DNA of 64,000 nt from Lachnospiraceae bacterium (GCA_910576335.1 CAJTIU010000002.1:124001-188000), one strand, 5' to 3'; positions 26,191-34,896 are shown, counted from the first letter of the stretch. Numbers and translations are program-made. The notes: generated from the letters alone by a model not told the origin.

Positions 26191-28836
26191 CTACCACCTG
26201 TTTTTCAGCTTATTCTGAAGCTGGTATAATGTATTCAATGCATCAATCGGCGTCAGATTGCTGACATCAAGGTTCTTAATCTCCTCCAGTACATCATCAT
26301 CCTTCACTGTATCAAACAACGACATCTGCGCCAGGTCTACCTCATCATATTTTTTCGTATTAAGTTTCGGAGTATGCCCCTGTACCGCAATGTCTTTAAT
26401 CCGGCCTGTAATATCAGTCTGAACCAGTTCCTCCACGATCTCCTTTGCACGGCTGATTACCGTATCCGGGACGCCGGCAAGCCTTGCCACCTGAATTCCG
26501 TAGCTTTTATCAGCGCCGCCTTTGACGATTTTTCTGAGGAAAATAATATCATCCCCCTTTTCCTTCACGGCGATGCAGTAGTTATTTACACCTCCGATCT
26601 TTCCTTCCAGCTCTGTAAGCTCATGATAATGGGTGGCAAATAAAGTCTTTGCCCCCAGAAGCCTGCTGTCACTGATATGCTCAATTACTGCCCAGGCAAT
26701 ACTGAGACCGTCAAAGGTACTGGTACCCCGGCCGATCTCATCAAGAATCAGAAGACTTTTATTCGTTGCATTCCGCAGAATATTGGCAACCTCCGTCATC
26801 TCTACCATAAAGGTACTCTGACCGCTTGCCAGGTCATCTGACGCGCCTACTCTTGTAAAAATCCGGTCTACCAGCCCGATATTCGCTTTTCCTGCCGGAA
26901 CAAAGGAACCGGTCTGCGCCATCAAAACAATTAGCGCTGTCTGCCTCATATAAGTTGATTTTCCAGCCATATTGGGACCTGTAATAATTGAGATCCGATT
27001 CTTCCTGTCATTCAGATAGGTATCATTCGAAATAAACATATCATTAGGAATCATCCGTTCCACAACCGGATGACGGCCGTCCTGGATATCAATGACTCCC
27101 TTCTCATTTAGCTTCGGACGGACATAGTTATTCTGCTCTGCCACCAGGGCAAGGGAGGCAAACGTGTCAATCTGTGCCACGGCCTTCGCTGTCTTCTGTA
27201 TCCGCACAACATCCCTGGCAATACGGCTTCTGATCTCACAGTACAGCTCATATTCCAGGGAGTACAGCTTATCCTCAGCGCCAAGAATCGTATCCTCTAA
27301 TTCCTTAAGCTCCGGAATAATATAACGTTCTGCATTAGCCAGAGTCTGTTTCCTTGTATAATAATCCGGCACCATATTTTTGAAAGAATTAGTCACCTCC
27401 AGATAGTAACCGAATACCTTGTTATACTTAATCCTGAGATTCTTTATCCCGGTTTTTTCCCGCTCCTCGTCCTCCAGCCTGGCAATCCAGTCTTTTCCAT
27501 TAGACTTGGCCATCCGGAGCTTATCGACCTCTTCATTATAGCCGTCCCTGATGATGCCGCCGTCCCTCATGGCAATAGGAGGCTCCTCCTTAATAGAGGT
27601 CTGTACCAGACCGCAGAGATCATCCAGTGTGTCCAGTCCTTCATATATGTCCTTTAAAAGAGGGCTTTTCATCTCGCTTAATATGTACTTGATATGGGGC
27701 AGCATGGAGAGTGAGCTCTGAAAAGCGATCAGATCTCTCGGGTTTGCTGTCTGATATGTGATCCTGCTGACCAGACGCTCCAGATCATAGACTGGCGACA
27801 GATATTCCCGGATCTCCTCCCTTGATATGGCATTTTGCAGAAGCTCTTCAACCGCATCCAGTCTTCGCTCAATCTCTGACTTATGAATCAGTGGCTGCTC
27901 AATATTTTTCCTGAGATTCCTTGCCCCCATGGCTGTCTTTGTCTTATCCAGCACCCACAGAAGCGAACCTCTCTTCTGCTTCTCCCGAAGTGTCTCACAA
28001 AGCTCCAGATTCCGCCTTGTAGAACTGTCAAGCAGCATATATTTTCCCGTTGCATAGGGTGTAAGCCTTGACATATGAGAAAGAGAGGTCTTCTGTGTCT
28101 CCTTCAGGTATATCAGAAGCGCCCCTGATGCAATCACTCCGCAGTCATAATCCGAAATTCCGAGCCCTTCCATGGAACTTACCTGAAAATGCTCTTTTAG
28201 TGTCTGTGTGCAGATGGCATCATCAAAATACCATGCATCCAACGAGTAAATCGTAACTCCCAGCCGGTTCTTTAAATCATCAATGTCCATGCCGCTCATA
28301 TAGAATGCTTCATTACATATCAGCTCTGACGGCATAAATTTATAAATCTCATCAAAGAGCTTCCCGGCATTTTCAATCTCTGTTACAAAATAATCCCCTG
28401 TGGTAACATCCGCAACCGACATTCCGAAGCGGTCTGCAATATATGCCACACACATAATATAATTATTCCGTGATTCATCCAGGGCCTGCATATCAAGATT
28501 CGTCCCCGGTGTAGCCACACGGACTACCTCACGCCTTACAATCCCCCTTGCATTAGACGGCTCCTCCATCTGCTCACAAATTGCCACCTTGTACCCTTTG
28601 GAAACCAGCCGGTTCAGATATCCGTCCACAGAATGAAAAGGCACGCCGCACATGGGCGCCCTTTCCTCTAATCCACAATTTTTTCCGGTTAAGGTAATAT
28701 CAAGCTCCTTTGACGCCGTAATCGCATCATCAAAGAACATCTCATAAAAATCACCCAGCCTGTAAAATAAAATGCAGTCCTTATACTCCTCTTTGGTCTT
28801 CATGTACTGCTGCATCATTGGTGTTAACTCAGCCAC
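26191..28836 (-). CDS. mutS: DNA mismatch repair protein MutS
   Basis: Mismatch-recognition ATPase. 881 aa. Mismatch-binding Phe-X-Glu in DFYEMFF (about residues 28-34), Walker A GPNMAGKSTYM, the signature ASDDLASGQSTFMVE and LDEIGRGTSTFDG. The C-terminal tail includes a FDTVKDDDVLEEI beta-clamp-like region. GTG start with AGGAG 8 nt upstream. First gene of mutS-mutL-miaA with its own promoter at 28885-28913. Confidence 0.97.
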   Translation of the reverse strand: MAELTPMMQQYMKTKEEYKDCILFYRLGDFYEMFFDDAITASKELDITLTGKNCGLEERAPMCGVPFHSVDGYLNRLVSKGYKVAICEQMEEPSNARGIVRREVVRVATPGTNLDMQALDESRNNYIMCVAYIADRFGMSVADVTTGDYFVTEIENAGKLFDEIYKFMPSELICNEAFYMSGMDIDDLKNRLGVTIYSLDAWYFDDAICTQTLKEHFQVSSMEGLGISDYDCGVIASGALLIYLKETQKTSLSHMSRLTPYATGKYMLLDSSTRRNLELCETLREKQKRGSLLWVLDKTKTAMGARNLRKNIEQPLIHKSEIERRLDAVEELLQNAISREEIREYLSPVYDLERLVSRITYQTANPRDLIAFQSSLSMLPHIKYILSEMKSPLLKDIYEGLDTLDDLCGLVQTSIKEEPPIAMRDGGIIRDGYNEEVDKLRMAKSNGKDWIARLEDEEREKTGIKNLRIKYNKVFGYYLEVTNSFKNMVPDYYTRKQTLANAERYIIPELKELEDTILGAEDKLYSLEYELYCEIRSRIARDVVRIQKTAKAVAQIDTFASLALVAEQNNYVRPKLNEKGVIDIQDGRHPVVERMIPNDMFISNDTYLNDRKNRISIITGPNMAGKSTYMRQTALIVLMAQTGSFVPAGKANIGLVDRIFTRVGASDDLASGQSTFMVEMTEVANILRNATNKSLLILDEIGRGTSTFDGLSIAWAVIEHISDSRLLGAKTLFATHYHELTELEGKIGGVNNYCIAVKEKGDDIIFLRKIVKGGADKSYGIQVARLAGVPDTVISRAKEIVEELVQTDITGRIKDIAVQGHTPKLNTKKYDEVDLAQMSLFDTVKDDDVLEEIKNLDVSNLTPIDALNTLYQLQNKLKNRW

Positions 28837-28884
28837 AGTTTTTTCTCCTCTTTTCTAATAACGTCAGCCCGTCAGACTGATTCC

Positions 28885-28913
28885 ATTATACCCATTCTTA
28901 TTCCATATGACAA
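28885..28913 (-). promoter_or_regulatory. Promoter of the mutS-mutL-miaA operon
   Basis: On the minus strand, TTGTCA (28913-28908), 17 bp, then a perfect TATAAT (28890-28885), 49 bp before the mutS start. The -35 lies 6 bp beyond the stop of the upstream gene. Confidence 0.75.
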
Positions 28914-28918
28914 TACCC

Positions 28919-29905
28919 TTATTGTATCAGCTTCCGGTGTATGGACTGGTACTTACTCTTTTTCATCTCCTTCTGGAGCTTCTTATAATCTTTCGTGTAG
29001 CGTCCGATTCCCTGTCCGTTCCTGCCGCGGTACAGCCATACATAATCACTCTTAATCTCCAGTGAGTACCCTTTTTTTGCGGACAGGACACCTTTCAGTT
29101 TTTTTAGGTTCATCTCATAATCCCGGATCAGCTTCGCATAGCTGCCCTCAAGTTTCCGGTAGGCCTCACGGAATTTTTTATTATTCATGATTCCTCTGTA
29201 CACATCCGGATAATGGGCCTTTGCATAGTACAGGTAGTGCAGAATGTAATATTTGAATTCTGCATAGGCAAGCTTCCCGTTCTCACATTCATTAATATAA
29301 ATCTTCCATTCATCCCAGTCTGCCTTCTGTCTGACCAGATACGGGTACAGGGAAACATCCGTATTCATCCCTGCCCTGTAAGCCATAAATTCATTTAACA
29401 GGCCATATGCTCCTTCTACATTCGATGAGAGATTCGCAACCGGCTTTCCGATATAAGTATTAAAACGGAAAGTTCTGTATTTCCCAGGAACAGACTTTGC
29501 CATCTCTTTCGTGTTATATATCTTTGTATGTGGCACATACACGGTTTTCTTCTTTCCCACAAAATAGGCCCGTCCCCTTGTGTTCATATAAGAATAAAGG
29601 TAGCCATGGGTTTCTTCGTGGACAGCCGTACCCAGTCCGTCAAGAATCCGTCCCTGGTTAAACCAGGTAAGGACATTATCTCCCTTTGCAATCTGCTTTT
29701 TTAAGATATAGGCGCCGTCCCTGTCATACTGGTTCAGAACCTTTAATACATTGTTTTTTGTAACCCGGGCATTCAGTCCCGGTGTCCTGGATGCTGCCTG
29801 TACCCGGGATGCCTCCATGGGAGTCCCTGCAAAGATATGAAACAGCATAACAAAAATCAATAATCCTGCGATAACCTTATTCTTCTTCAGCCTCTTCAAC
29901 ATCAT
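28919..29905 (-). CDS. Secreted protein with HEETH zinc-peptidase-like motif
   Basis: 328 aa, no family recognised. A signal peptide covers about residues 1-39 (basic start, VIAGLLIFVMLFHIFAG, cleavage near VQAAS). The mature part has HEETHGY at 96-102, the HExxH pattern of zinc metallopeptidases, and GLLNEFMAYRAG (169-179) whose Glu could be the third ligand of a gluzincin. The C-terminal 90 residues are Lys/Tyr-rich. GAGGAG lies 6 nt before the ATG. Encoded downstream of the DUF4065 regulator inside the miaB-mutS gap. Protease activity is inference from motif and spacing only. Confidence 0.6.
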   Translation of the reverse strand: MMLKRLKKNKVIAGLLIFVMLFHIFAGTPMEASRVQAASRTPGLNARVTKNNVLKVLNQYDRDGAYILKKQIAKGDNVLTWFNQGRILDGLGTAVHEETHGYLYSYMNTRGRAYFVGKKKTVYVPHTKIYNTKEMAKSVPGKYRTFRFNTYIGKPVANLSSNVEGAYGLLNEFMAYRAGMNTDVSLYPYLVRQKADWDEWKIYINECENGKLAYAEFKYYILHYLYYAKAHYPDVYRGIMNNKKFREAYRKLEGSYAKLIRDYEMNLKKLKGVLSAKKGYSLEIKSDYVWLYRGRNGQGIGRYTKDYKKLQKEMKKSKYQSIHRKLIQ

Positions 29906-29962
29906 ATACCACTCCTCTTTTCATGAAAACCAGTCCTCACCTGCTTATTTCTTGTATTCTTC

Positions 29963-30020
29963 TGATAACGTTCCGGCAGATTCTTATTCCTGTGTATACT
30001 ATTGACAACGTTCCGGCAGA
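29963..30020. repeat. Two 18-bp direct repeats upstream of the secreted HEETH protein
   Basis: TGATAACGTTCCGGCAGA (29963-29980) and TGACAACGTTCCGGCAGA (30003-30020) are separated by one 40-bp period. Each holds palindromic AACGTT. They lie between the DUF4065 gene stop and the HEETH gene start. They may be regulator sites around a weak minus-strand promoter (TTGTCA, 17 bp, AAGAAT). Confidence 0.5.
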
Positions 30021-30032
30021 CCTGCACAGACA

Positions 30033-31067
30033 TCAGAAATCACGTATCCTGGCTGCAAGGCTAAACGGAATAATCCCTCCCTGCACAGTCTCTTTATAAG
30101 CCCTCTCTTCATGCATATACTCAACAATCTCGGAAGCCCTGGCACTTCTGAACCGGGCAGTCACGGCATCCAGTACCTCCTTCTCGCTGCTGTCCAGTAT
30201 AGAATAATCTGCATGAGGATCCGGATATACATGAAGCATCAGATCATAATTCAGACTTACCTCTTCACGTATATTCAGTTTTTCAAGATTCATAAGGCTG
30301 TAATGTCCAACCGGAAGCGCCCCCATGGCTTCATGCCTGTACACAAGTCCTGTCATCGCCTTTCCCGTCCGCTTATAGGACAGAGCATCTGCATACCAGA
30401 GCATCTTCATAAGCTTAACCTTAAAGAGATTCGAAACCTGCATGGCAAAATACGAGATCACAGTCTCCAGCTTATCAATGTCCAGCAGTGTATATCCGTT
30501 AGAATCCGACGGCTCGTCAAACAAAACATATTCGCCCTCAAATGTCTGTCTTGTAAGAAATTCCTTTCCATAAGAATCCAGCTTTTCCACAATCCGCTCT
30601 CTGATATCCCTTCTCTTATGTACCGTAAACTTATCCCCGTTTTTTTTCAGAAATTCCAGCGCCTTCAGCGGGTTATCCTTGATCAGCCGGAGCATGGTAT
30701 CATATGCCTCATCCTGGATGGCCTTACTCTCATAACGGGAAATCGTAGCCTCCCCCCATCCTAACAGCCTGGACAAATCAACCTGGGACAACCCATAGCT
30801 TTCCCTGATCCCGATAATCTCGTCTGATGTAAGAAGACCATGCCTGATCCGGTATGCATTCCGTGCATTCAGCTGGTTCTCACTTGCCACTTCTCCGGTT
30901 TCAAATTCATCCGTATCCCCTTTTGCATCCGGACACCGGAAAAACTTCTGTTCATAGATTACCTCTTCCCCTTTTACCCTGGCAGCTGCTGTACGTCTTC
31001 TCTCTTCAACCTCATGAAGCCTGTTGCATAAAGGGCAGTCCATATGGATTTTCCTGACTAATTCCAT
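30033..31067 (-). CDS. HTH regulator with DUF4065 (Panacea/SocA-like) domain
   Basis: 344 aa. N-terminal zinc-knuckle-like region with CPLC and one later Cys (FRCPDAKGD; the usual fourth Cys is missing). An XRE-type HTH follows (about 80-110, YGLSQVDLSRLLGWGEATISRYE), then the C-terminal DUF4065/SocA-like domain (about 210-320, KLMKMLWYADALSYKRTGKAMTGLVY). This domain is the antitoxin part of Panacea-type toxin-antitoxin pairs and of SocA. No small toxin gene is adjacent, so it may act as a stand-alone regulator. ATG 31067 or GTG 31070 after GGAG. Its promoter is embedded in a long inverted repeat at 31137-31179, suggesting autoregulation. Confidence 0.8.
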   Translation of the reverse strand: MELVRKIHMDCPLCNRLHEVEERRRTAAARVKGEEVIYEQKFFRCPDAKGDTDEFETGEVASENQLNARNAYRIRHGLLTSDEIIGIRESYGLSQVDLSRLLGWGEATISRYESKAIQDEAYDTMLRLIKDNPLKALEFLKKNGDKFTVHKRRDIRERIVEKLDSYGKEFLTRQTFEGEYVLFDEPSDSNGYTLLDIDKLETVISYFAMQVSNLFKVKLMKMLWYADALSYKRTGKAMTGLVYRHEAMGALPVGHYSLMNLEKLNIREEVSLNYDLMLHVYPDPHADYSILDSSEKEVLDAVTARFRSARASEIVEYMHEERAYKETVQGGIIPFSLAARIRDF

Positions 31068-31136
31068 CACTTCAGTCTCCTCTCCTTATGTATTAGAAAT
31101 CCCGTAACGGTTCAGTCCCTTTACTTTTTATCCAAC

Positions 31137-31182
31137 ACATCCTATCAATTGATAGTATACCAATCAATTGATAGGATGTCAA
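31137..31182 (-). promoter_or_regulatory. Promoter and 17-bp inverted-repeat operator of the DUF4065 regulator
   Basis: Perfect arms 31137-31153 and 31163-31179, each containing ATCAATTGAT. On the minus strand the -35 TTGACA (31182-31177) overlaps the outer arm. After exactly 17 bp the -10 TATACT (31159-31154) fills most of the spacer. RNA polymerase and a dimeric repressor would compete. Predicted start near 31147, about 80 bp before the gene. No T-tract, so not a terminator for the gene ending at 31189. Confidence 0.8.
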
Positions 31183-31188
31183 GACGAA

Positions 31189-31605
31189 TCATAAAAAATG
31201 ATAATGCGGCTTTTCCTCACCATAAATCCAGTAAAGCAGATATCCGCCCAGCAGTATCCCCACTGCACACAGCCCTGAAAAGATCACAGCAAACTGAAGG
31301 CTGATCTGCCCAAAAATCTGAAAAGGCAGGCCGCTGTAATCCCATACTCCCAGCTGCAGCCACTTATTCACGATAATCCCGGTGATAAACTCCATGCTTG
31401 TCACGAAGATACTGCACCGCAGAATCTGCCTCCACAGAGGATCCTCCCAGCGGACCATCCTTCCCTGTACAGTAAAGAATACCAGACAGAGTCCCCCCAG
31501 TAAAAACATCGTCCAGTGTGAAAATCCCCGAAATATAATTTCAAATCCATAATACAAAGCTCCCCCCAGAGTCCCTAGAAATAAATATTCACTTAATTTT
31601 TTCAT
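31189..31605 (-). CDS. Putative CmpB-like (PF06541) membrane protein
   Basis: 138 aa with four hydrophobic segments. The Trp-rich WDYSGLPFQIFGQISLQF block is typical of the putative ABC-transporter type IV / CmpB family, whose function is unknown. ATG 31605, with GAGGAC about 9 nt upstream. No ATPase gene is nearby, so transport is not supported. First gene of the insertion between miaB and mutS. Confidence 0.7.
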   Translation of the reverse strand: MKKLSEYLFLGTLGGALYYGFEIIFRGFSHWTMFLLGGLCLVFFTVQGRMVRWEDPLWRQILRCSIFVTSMEFITGIIVNKWLQLGVWDYSGLPFQIFGQISLQFAVIFSGLCAVGILLGGYLLYWIYGEEKPHYHFL

Positions 31606-31719
31606 CAAAAAATGTCCTCACCAGTGTTTTATACAGATAAGCTTATGCTGTAACCGTTCCCGGTCTCTTCACAGCGGTCTCTTATCCCACATCATAGTTT
31701 GGACATTTTTTCATGTTTT

Positions 31720-31731
31720 GATACAAGCGTC
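31720..31731. repeat. Partial copy of the ATGATACAAGCGTC repeat
   Basis: GATACAAGCGTC in the 152-bp gap between miaB and the CmpB-like gene. It matches the left half of the 529-568 element; the right half is absent. Confidence 0.5.
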
Positions 31732-31760
31732 CCAGGGTCATGTTTTTTTCATGCCTGACA

Positions 31761-33209
31761 CTACTCACTTTTTTTCCCGATATAATAAAATCCCTTACAT
31801 TCTTCCAGCAGTACTTTTACATAAGAACCTATAAGCTTAGCTTCTCCCGGAAAATGCACTAGCAGATTATTACTGAGTCTTCCGGTAACCATCGTCTTGT
31901 CATGCTCACTGAGTTCCTCCACCAGAACCTCCTGGACCGTCCCCTCATGCACAGAGCATGCATGTGCGGCAATCTCCTGCACCTCCTTAAGGAGCCGGTC
32001 AAAGCGATGCCGGATCACATTCTCCGGCACCTGATTCTCCATTACAGCCGCCGGGGTTCCCGTCCTTTTCGAATAGATAAAGGTAAAGGCACTGTCATAC
32101 CTTACCTTCCTAACAACATCCAGTGTCTCCTGAAAATCCTCCTCAGTCTCCCCTGGGAATCCGACAATAATATCTGTTGTAATGGAAATATCCGGCACTG
32201 CCTCCCGAAGTCTCCTGACCAGCGCAAGATACTGCTCCTTTGTATACCGGCGGTTCATCTTCTCAAGAATCTTTGTGCTTCCTGACTGAACCGGAAGATG
32301 CAGATGCCTGCAGATCTTATCAGACTTTGCCATCACCTGAATCAGCTCATCTGACAGATCCTTTGGATGAGACGTCATAAACCGGATCCTCCGGATTCCC
32401 TTGATCTTCTCTATCTCCCTAAGAAGCTGTGCAAATGTCACCGGGACATCCAGCGTCTTCCCATAGGAGTTCACATTCTGCCCAAGCAGCATCACCTCAC
32501 TTACACCATCCGCCGTAAGCCTTTCAATCTCCCGTATAATCGCATCCGGTTCCCGGCTTCTCTCCCGTCCCCTTACATAAGGCACAATACAATAACTGCA
32601 GAAGTTATTGCATCCAAACATAATATTAACACCTGATTTAAACGGATATTTTCTCTTATTCGGAAGATCCTCCACAATCTGGTCCGTATCCTTCCAGATA
32701 TCAATTACCTGCCGCCCGCAGTCCATCCTGGCCGCAACAAGCTCTGCAAATTTGTATATATTATGTGTACCAAAGATCAGGTCTACAAACCGGTAGCTTT
32801 TCTTAAGCTTCTCCACCACCTCCGGCTCCTGCATCATACACCCGCAGAGCGCAATCATCATCCGGGGATTCTTCTTTTTACGCGGCTTTAGCTGTCCAAG
32901 CCTGCCATACACCCTTGTATTGGCATTCTCCCTTACTGTACATGTATTATAGATCACAAAATCAGCAGTCTCCTCACTGCCCTCATCATATCCAATCTCA
33001 CGCAGCACTCCCCGCAGCTTCTCAGAATCCCTCGCATTCATCTGACAGCCAAACGTCGTAACACACGCAGTCGGACGCCGCCCATTTTCCTTCACAAACT
33101 CCTGAACCCATTCCCGGCATTTCATCATAAAATGATACTGCCTTGCAGGCTCCTCTGCGGGCGGCTCAACACTTATATCTATTTTATCCAAATCAATTTC
33201 ACGATACAT
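31761..33209 (-). CDS. miaB: tRNA-2-methylthio-N6-dimethylallyladenosine synthase
   Basis: Radical-SAM methylthiotransferase that turns i6A37 into ms2i6A37, the step after MiaA. 482 aa. The N-terminal UPF0004 domain has cluster Cys in TFGCQMNARDSE, YNTCTVREN and LCGCM. Radical SAM CxxxCxxC in GCNNFCSYCIVPYVRGRE (about residues 200-217), and a C-terminal TRAM domain (about 415-480). The first 40 residues are a family-typical extension. AAAGGG lies upstream. A piece of its 5' end is duplicated upstream at 33361-33389. Confidence 0.96.
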   Translation of the reverse strand: MYREIDLDKIDISVEPPAEEPARQYHFMMKCREWVQEFVKENGRRPTACVTTFGCQMNARDSEKLRGVLREIGYDEGSEETADFVIYNTCTVRENANTRVYGRLGQLKPRKKKNPRMMIALCGCMMQEPEVVEKLKKSYRFVDLIFGTHNIYKFAELVAARMDCGRQVIDIWKDTDQIVEDLPNKRKYPFKSGVNIMFGCNNFCSYCIVPYVRGRERSREPDAIIREIERLTADGVSEVMLLGQNVNSYGKTLDVPVTFAQLLREIEKIKGIRRIRFMTSHPKDLSDELIQVMAKSDKICRHLHLPVQSGSTKILEKMNRRYTKEQYLALVRRLREAVPDISITTDIIVGFPGETEEDFQETLDVVRKVRYDSAFTFIYSKRTGTPAAVMENQVPENVIRHRFDRLLKEVQEIAAHACSVHEGTVQEVLVEELSEHDKTMVTGRLSNNLLVHFPGEAKLIGSYVKVLLEECKGFYYIGKKSE

Positions 33210-33360
33210 TTCTCTTGACTTTTTCCCTTTCTATCATATAAGTACTAAAAAAGAAGCGGGTTTTTTACCGTACAGCTTTATGGTTCAAGCAGGGTGCTCG
33301 TTTCTTTTTTTATATTTATAATGTCATGATACACCGGATTTCTCCGCGCTTTACGCCCCC

Positions 33361-33389
33361 GAACCCATTCCCGGCACTTCATCATAAAA
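33361..33389 (-). pseudogene. Duplicated fragment of the miaB 5' region
   Basis: 29 bp identical but for one base to 33104-33132 inside miaB, in the same orientation. Both copies can read MMKCREWV; here the frame continues for about 27 codons of unrelated sequence to a stop near 33290. It lies in the 208-bp gap between DUF4250 and miaB. Best explained as a small duplication remnant. Confidence 0.5.
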
Positions 33390-33417
33390 CAAGCTCCACA
33401 TGGAACACATATTCCTC

Positions 33418-33600
33418 TCAGACAAACTGATGCAGGGATTCATCATATTCATAATCAATCTCCTTCAGAAGCATAACAATCGTCTCCCGGTCCGCCTGTA
33501 TATCTTCGCACAATGCATCAAGAGAATGATACTCATCCCGGATTTTCGTATTCACTACACTCAGCAGCATTACCGGATCCTTCGGCAAATAATCCATCAT
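33418..33600 (-). CDS. DUF4250 domain protein
   Basis: 60 aa. LPKDPVMLLSVVNTKIRDEYHSLD followed by CEDIQADRETIVMLLKEIDYEYDE matches the DUF4250 family, short HTH-like proteins of Clostridia of unknown role. ATG 33600 overlaps the stop of the 5-formyl-THF cyclo-ligase gene (TGATG), indicating coupling. AAAGGG lies 8 nt upstream. Confidence 0.8.
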   Translation of the reverse strand: MMDYLPKDPVMLLSVVNTKIRDEYHSLDALCEDIQADRETIVMLLKEIDYEYDESLHQFV

Positions 33601-34157
33601 CAATACATCCCTTTCTCTGTTGCGAGCAGATCTACCCGCACATCTGTTTTTTCCGTCTTTATTCGATCCACAATCTGAAATTCAAACGCAGCGCCGATCG
33701 TACGTATCTTCCTATGAGCCGCAAGATATCTGTCATAGCAGCCCTTACCGTACCCAACCCGGTTCCCCAGCCTGTCGAATGCAATCCCCGGAAGAATCAT
33801 CAGCCCCTTTTCATCATAAAAAGCCTGCCTTCCTCCCGCTGGCTCCATAATCCCAAAAGCTCCGGGTCCAAGCTCCGAAAAAGAACTAATTTCATAAAAA
33901 TCCATCCATTCCCCGTCCATCCGCGGCACACAGACCCTCTTTCCAGCCCGCCACGATTCCTCAATCAGTCCCCTCATTCCCACCTCGCCGCGAAAATCCA
34001 CATAACAAAATATCATTTCCGCCTCAGCAAACCACGCATGCTCCTTGATCCGCTTCGCAATCGCCTGCGTCCCACATTCCCATTCAGAAGCACCTAGATC
34101 CATCCGCAGCTTCAAAACCCTGCGCCTAATGTCCTCTTTTCTTTCCAAACTTCTCAC
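33600..34157 (-). CDS. 5-formyltetrahydrofolate cyclo-ligase
   Basis: Returns 5-formyl-THF to 5,10-methenyl-THF using ATP. 185 aa. MILPGIAFDRLGNRVGYGKGCYDRYL is the ATP/folate-binding signature, and KEDIRRRVLKLR is the usual N-terminal start. GTG 34157 lies inside the DUF896 gene's 3' end (overlap of 32 bp); the frame remains open to 34205 with no SD. Works in the same one-carbon pathway as folD and fhs, 20 kb away. Confidence 0.85.
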   Translation of the reverse strand: MRSLERKEDIRRRVLKLRMDLGASEWECGTQAIAKRIKEHAWFAEAEMIFCYVDFRGEVGMRGLIEESWRAGKRVCVPRMDGEWMDFYEISSFSELGPGAFGIMEPAGGRQAFYDEKGLMILPGIAFDRLGNRVGYGKGCYDRYLAAHRKIRTIGAAFEFQIVDRIKTEKTDVRVDLLATEKGMY

Positions 34158-34347
34158 CCAGATCCGTAATACTCCCATCAGCCTCAACAATCGAAATATT
34201 ATCAAGCTGACTCCTCAGATTCTGCCGGAACGAATCAACATACTCCCTCCGCAGAATCTGCTGCTCCTTCAGTTCCTCCTCACTCAGGCCTTCCTTTTTC
34301 GACTTATGATACAACTCATTAATCCGGGCAATTTTCTTCTCATCCAT
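34126..34347 (-). CDS. DUF896 (YnzC-like) protein
   Basis: 73 aa. KIARINELYHKSKKEGLSEEE and LRREYVDSFRQNLRSQL are the DUF896 signatures; B. subtilis YnzC is a small two-helix protein of the SOS regulon. First gene of DUF896 > 5-FCL > DUF4250. No LexA box was searched successfully by eye. Confidence 0.88.
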   Translation of the reverse strand: MDEKKIARINELYHKSKKEGLSEEELKEQQILRREYVDSFRQNLRSQLDNISIVEADGSITDLGEKFGKKRGH

Positions 34348-34491
34348 ATCTATAAACCTCCAGAATCACAGTAACACTATCTTACACCATCTCCACGCAG
34401 AAGTCAAAGTATAGTTAATATTCACTATGAACAATAATGAATAAAAAATAGAAAAAACGCTGATACTATAATCAAAAAAGGAGTTGTCCTT

Positions 34492-34896
34492 ATGCAGAAA
34501 AACAAATATGCTATCTACTTCGCCGTTCTTTCCGTCAGCGCAATTCTCATAATCACCTGTGCCTACCAGCTCAGCTACTACCGCGCAAAAGAACGCGCCC
34601 AGGAGGCCCGACTGAAAAAAGAGACTGAAATCACCATAGAAACCGAACAAGAGCCCGCCCAGGAACCCGAGCAAACCGTTCCCACTGAAGGCGAAGCCCT
34701 AAAAGAGGACTGCTACTATCTTATGGAAGTAAACGGATACATCGTCGTCTACCAGAGCGACAAAAAGACGCCCTACGAATACACCGACATCCTCTACGAC
34801 GAACTCCCCGAAAAAATCCGAAGCGAAATCCGAAACGGCAAATACATCCAGAACATCCAGGAACTCTACAGCTTCCTCGAAAACTACTCCAGCTAA
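34492..34896 (+). CDS. Membrane-anchored small protein, BofC-like C-terminus
   Basis: 134 aa. N-terminal membrane anchor (about 8-26), basic residues, an acidic Pro/Glu-rich linker (about 45-75), then YYLMEVNGYIVVYQSDKK..EYTDILYDELPE, resembling the C-terminal domain of BofC and related Clostridial hypotheticals. AAAGGAG 8 nt before the ATG. Codons are unusually C-ending (GCC, CCC, ATC, TAC) compared with neighbours. One of only three plus-strand genes. Role unknown; an envelope or sporulation checkpoint role would be speculation. Confidence 0.65.
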   Translation: MQKNKYAIYFAVLSVSAILIITCAYQLSYYRAKERAQEARLKKETEITIETEQEPAQEPEQTVPTEGEALKEDCYYLMEVNGYIVVYQSDKKTPYEYTDILYDELPEKIRSEIRNGKYIQNIQELYSFLENYSS

